Shown here: piece after piece, positions 22,294 through 25,050 of the stretch
Layout: every line of letters starts with the position of its first letter
Numbering within the stretch: the first letter of the stretch is position 1
Assembly (NCBI GenBank): GCA_949743895.1
Contig: CATJUX010000066.1
Location: 1 to 25,050, forward strand
Direction: 5' to 3'
DNA: 25,050 nt
From: JANFXS01 sp022791155
GTDB lineage: Bacteria; Bacillota; Clostridia; Lachnospirales; Anaerotignaceae
Notes under the pieces: model-generated
Told to the model about the DNA's origin: nothing
The model's database searches: none
What the model saw: the letters and a program-made list of their open reading frames with translations, nothing else
Position numbers and translations under genes: made by a program

Positions 22294-24625
22294 TTTTTAC
22301 TCCAAAAACATAAAATTTATGGCCATTGGAATGTGCCTTTTGCTCACAATAGCTATGATGATCAGCGTTTTTGGGATTATTTGGTCAACATACAGGCTTT
22401 CCAATATATATGGAAGCAAGCCTTATGAAAAGGACTATGGGTATACATCAACAAATTCATTCATCAACAAATTTTCAACACTCATGGATGAAGCAGTTGG
22501 AGTCAATTTGCTTTATAAAAGTGAAGGATATATTCGCGAAGGGAATGCCGTTGATGAGGAGGAGCTTTTGAGATCCTTCAAAAATTATTATAACATAGCT
22601 GACGGAATTATAACAGCAAGCACTGAAATAGGTGAAGACTATACAGTGAGAATAACGTCTTCAAGCGGCATACCTGATGAGCTTTTATATAACTTTTATG
22701 AGTATTCTGACTTAGTCAGCACAAAATTAAGAAGCTATAGAAATGTTTATATACAAAGTCAGCTGGATTCATATATAAACATGAAAAAGGATCTTGACAG
22801 TTTTGTGAACTTTTTCTACTATATTGAAAACAATGAAGGCTCAAGAGTTGCCGGAAATTATGACAAAGAAGATATAATGAAGCTTGAGCAGTATGTTATA
22901 TTAAATGGAGAATTTTTGTCAGATCAAATGAATTTTTACACAGGTTACAGCAACAGCACAATTGCTGAAGGAAAGTATATTTTGTATGCTGGAATACCAA
23001 ATGAATTTGTTGAAGGTGACATGTTTTATACTGGTCAGGTTGAATATATATCAAGAAAAACATCATTTCCATTTTTTGTTTCGGGCTTTTTTATCTGTTT
23101 GTTCGCACTGCTATCAATCATAGTTTATGTTATACGCGTTGCGGGTCAGGACGAAAAGGGCGGCGACATAGCGCTGAAGGCTATTGATGGTGTTTACAAC
23201 GATGTTCATGCATGGATAGTTTTTATCTCGCTTGCAATTCTGTCAATGTTTGGCATGTTTATGTTTGGTGTTCTCATTTATACAGAAGAAGAATTGTGGT
23301 ATTTGGTTATATGTGTGGTGTTAACATTTCTTGCTGTCATTGAAATGTCAATTTTTTTGAGCTACATATGTTCGGTTTCGAGACAGGTGAAAGCAAAGAG
23401 GTTTTTTTATAACACACTGATAGCTGCTGTTTTTAGAAAAGCCATGGAAATAATTGGTGGAAAAAGTGTTACGGGGCTGATTGTCACAATTTTTATGATA
23501 TATACAATAGTTTGTCTTGCACTTTTTGACTTGGCAAGGCGTGGCGGAATTTTTCTCATAATTCTTATGGCTTTTGTAGCTTTGTCAGCAATAGCTGTTG
23601 TGAGAAACATGGAAAGCCTCACAACAATTATGAAAGCAGCGAAAGCGGCATCAGGAGGAGAATATAAAAATATAAAAATAAATAAAATATCCACGATTTT
23701 TTCATCATTTGCTGTTGACATAAATAACATTCAAAATGGCCTTCAGTCATCAATTCAAGAAGCTGTGAAAGGTGAAAGGATGAAAGCCGACCTTATAACA
23801 AATGTTTCACATGATTTGAAAACGCCTTTGACATCAATAATAACTTATGTTGATTTGCTGAAACGGCAGCCGCTTAACAACACAATAGCCGATGGATATG
23901 TTGATATATTAGTTGATAAATCTTTACGCTTGAAACAGCTTATAGAGGATCTTATTGAGGCAAGCAAAGCATCAAGCGGGAATTTGCCAGTTGATAAAAT
24001 AAAGATAAATTTGAAAGAACTTGTTTTTCAGGCATGTGGTGAGTTTGAAAAAAGAGCAACGGCAATTGGGCTTGAATTTAGAATAGCAGCCGCTGAAACT
24101 GTGTTTATTGAGGCTGATGGAAATCATATGTGGCGGATATATGAAAACCTTCTTTCAAATGTTGTTAAGTATGCAATGCCAAATTCGAGAGTTTATATTA
24201 ATATTACAACTAATGAAAAATATGGCGTTATGGTCATGAGGAATGTATCTCAAGATGAGATAAAAGTTAATGTGGAAAATTTGGCTGAAAGGTTTTCAAG
24301 AGGAGATTCGTCAAGAACAACAGAGGGTTCTGGTTTGGGGCTTTCAATTGCCAAAAGCCTGACAATTCTTCAAGGAGGAAAATTGGGGCTGGCTGTGGAT
24401 GGAGATATGTTCAAAGTCACTGTTGAGATGCCTTTGTGGAAGGAAAAGCATGATGAAAAAAGACCAAAAATAAGAGGCATTGAGCAAGAGAAAAAATTTA
24501 GGCTTAAAATTGAAAACACAAAATCAAATAATGGGGGAGAGGATTCTGTTCGTGAAAATGATAAAGTTTCTTTGAAAAAGGAAAATTTTGAAAAAACAGA
24601 AAATAATAATGACAGTAATTTATAA
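22268..24625 (+). CDS. Membrane sensor histidine kinase, multi-helix, with charged C-terminal tail
   Basis: 785 residues. TM1 at ~17-42 is followed by an extracytoplasmic region of ~225 residues (43-268), then four or five further helices (about 268-292, 315-338, 343-369, 400-421, 427-445) and a HAMP-like linker. The HisKA domain has the phospho-acceptor His515 in NVSHDLKTPLTS. The HATPase domain has N-box Asn627/Asn631 in ENLLSNVVKY and the G2 box GSGLGLS (687-693). A G1 DxGxG motif is not obvious (ENLAERFSRGDSS occupies the lid region). A ~60-residue Lys/Glu/Asn-rich tail follows the catalytic domain. It overlaps the regulator gene; TTG 22268 or TTG 22280 could be the start. The ligand is unknown. 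Confidence 0.94.
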   Translation: MDIKLKKSNFYSKNIKFMAIGMCLLLTIAMMISVFGIIWSTYRLSNIYGSKPYEKDYGYTSTNSFINKFSTLMDEAVGVNLLYKSEGYIREGNAVDEEELLRSFKNYYNIADGIITASTEIGEDYTVRITSSSGIPDELLYNFYEYSDLVSTKLRSYRNVYIQSQLDSYINMKKDLDSFVNFFYYIENNEGSRVAGNYDKEDIMKLEQYVILNGEFLSDQMNFYTGYSNSTIAEGKYILYAGIPNEFVEGDMFYTGQVEYISRKTSFPFFVSGFFICLFALLSIIVYVIRVAGQDEKGGDIALKAIDGVYNDVHAWIVFISLAILSMFGMFMFGVLIYTEEELWYLVICVVLTFLAVIEMSIFLSYICSVSRQVKAKRFFYNTLIAAVFRKAMEIIGGKSVTGLIVTIFMIYTIVCLALFDLARRGGIFLIILMAFVALSAIAVVRNMESLTTIMKAAKAASGGEYKNIKINKISTIFSSFAVDINNIQNGLQSSIQEAVKGERMKADLITNVSHDLKTPLTSIITYVDLLKRQPLNNTIADGYVDILVDKSLRLKQLIEDLIEASKASSGNLPVDKIKINLKELVFQACGEFEKRATAIGLEFRIAAAETVFIEADGNHMWRIYENLLSNVVKYAMPNSRVYINITTNEKYGVMVMRNVSQDEIKVNVENLAERFSRGDSSRTTEGSGLGLSIAKSLTILQGGKLGLAVDGDMFKVTVEMPLWKEKHDEKRPKIRGIEQEKKFRLKIENTKSNNGGEDSVRENDKVSLKKENFEKTENNNDSNL

Positions 24626-24648
24626 ATGAAAAACGAGCCACTTAACAT

Positions 24649-24689
24649 AGTGTTTCGGCAATAAAAAAGTTTTGCCGGACACTTTTTTT
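24649..24689 (+). terminator. Terminator of the two-component operon
   Basis: AGTGTTTCGGCAA (24649-24661) pairs with TTGCCGGACACT (24672-24683), with a one-base bulge, followed by T7. Confidence 0.82.
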
Positions 24690-25050
24690 GCGCATTTGAA
24701 ATTTGGAAGGTTTTGAACTATAATAATGAAATTTGTTTAACGCAAATATGCTAAAGTTTTGATTGGTGATTAATTGTTGTGCAAAAAACTATTAATAAAT
24801 TAGAATATTGTGACTGCATGTTTTTATTGTTATTTGTTGCAGGTTTATTCAATTGAACAAAAAAACTTGCAAACCAAGGCTCAAATTTGAAAGCCTTGCC
24901 AATGGAAAAAACAAATGCCAACACAACAATATTAAAGAAAAATTTTCATTTTGGAGTGGGAACTCGTTTGATAGCTAATGTATGGCTATAAAATATAGAA
25001 AGAATGAAATAAAATGCCTTTTAGATAAGCAAATACAATTTATCATACTA
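24690..25050. other. Right-end intergenic stretch, no gene seen
   Basis: About 360 AT-rich bases without a supported open frame on either strand. The only structure noted is CAAGGCT (24875-24881) pairing with AGCCTTG (24892-24898) around the self-complementary loop TCAAATTTGA; it has no adjacent T-run. Confidence 0.5.

Noticed and set aside
1..25050. CRISPR array, tRNA, rRNA, T-box leader or toxin-antitoxin/defence cluster
   Set aside because: No regularly spaced repeats, cloverleaf folds, T-box motif (GGGTGGNACC) or recognisable defence proteins were seen in the reading; a tool search was not possible.

Overview
The window is AT-rich bacterial DNA from a spore-forming, low-GC Gram-positive organism (Clostridia-like, probably a gut resident). 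Evidence: the sporulation pair SpoIIGA/pro-sigma-E, a single-chain clostridial-type PurL, strong GGAGG ribosome binding sites, and a yybP-ykoY manganese riboswitch. The first ~628 bases do not belong to it. They are non-coding, richer in GC, and from memory resemble a mammalian (rodent-type) interspersed repeat. The bacterial reading frame opens abruptly inside spoIIGA, so the left edge is probably a chimeric join between host and bacterial DNA.

Layout. 0.63-2.4 kb: truncated spoIIGA, sigE, and a convergent zinc-ribbon gene. 2.5-7.9 kb: purL with promoter and leader hairpin, a tightly coupled 32-residue membrane peptide, then gap (GAPDH) with a terminator. 7.9-10.2 kb is a decayed strip around an intact trxB: a tyrosine-recombinase remnant with an in-frame TGA, and a zinc-ribbon/small-membrane-protein cluster whose frames break at A6 runs, one of them a canonical A AAA AAC slippery heptamer. 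10.5-13.6 kb: a LysR regulator (apparently starting at ATA) followed by a PLP-dependent threonine/serine dehydratase-like enzyme and an ornithine cyclodeaminase-family enzyme. A T-N11-A operator sits on the lysR stop codon. 13.8-15.2 kb: MATE exporter. 15.3-15.5 kb: relic of an IS200/IS605-family element. 15.9-18.7 kb (minus strand): a P2-type cation ATPase behind a manganese riboswitch with its own terminator and a near-consensus promoter. 19.0-20.5 kb: ABC ATPase plus a C-terminally truncated permease, with no substrate-binding protein. 20.7-21.3 kb: HD-domain hydrolase. 21.6-24.6 kb: OmpR-type response regulator and a large multi-membrane-segment histidine kinase, then a terminator. The last ~360 bases hold no gene I can support.

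How parts work together. SpoIIGA is the protease that activates pro-sigma-E. The Mn-sensing leader should switch on the ATPase when Mn2+ is high, so the pump is probably a Mn2+/Ca2+ exporter. The LysR protein probably controls the dehydratase-cyclodeaminase pair, whose substrate cannot be read from sequence. Several remnants (integrase, IS200, frame-broken small genes, truncated ABC permease) show that 7.9-20.5 kb has had repeated insertion and deletion. No complete mobile element, CRISPR array, tRNA or rRNA was seen. I did not find a clear, intact novel system. The best leads are the A6-run frame breaks at 9.7-10.2 kb, the LysR-controlled enzyme pair, and the peptide coupled to purL.
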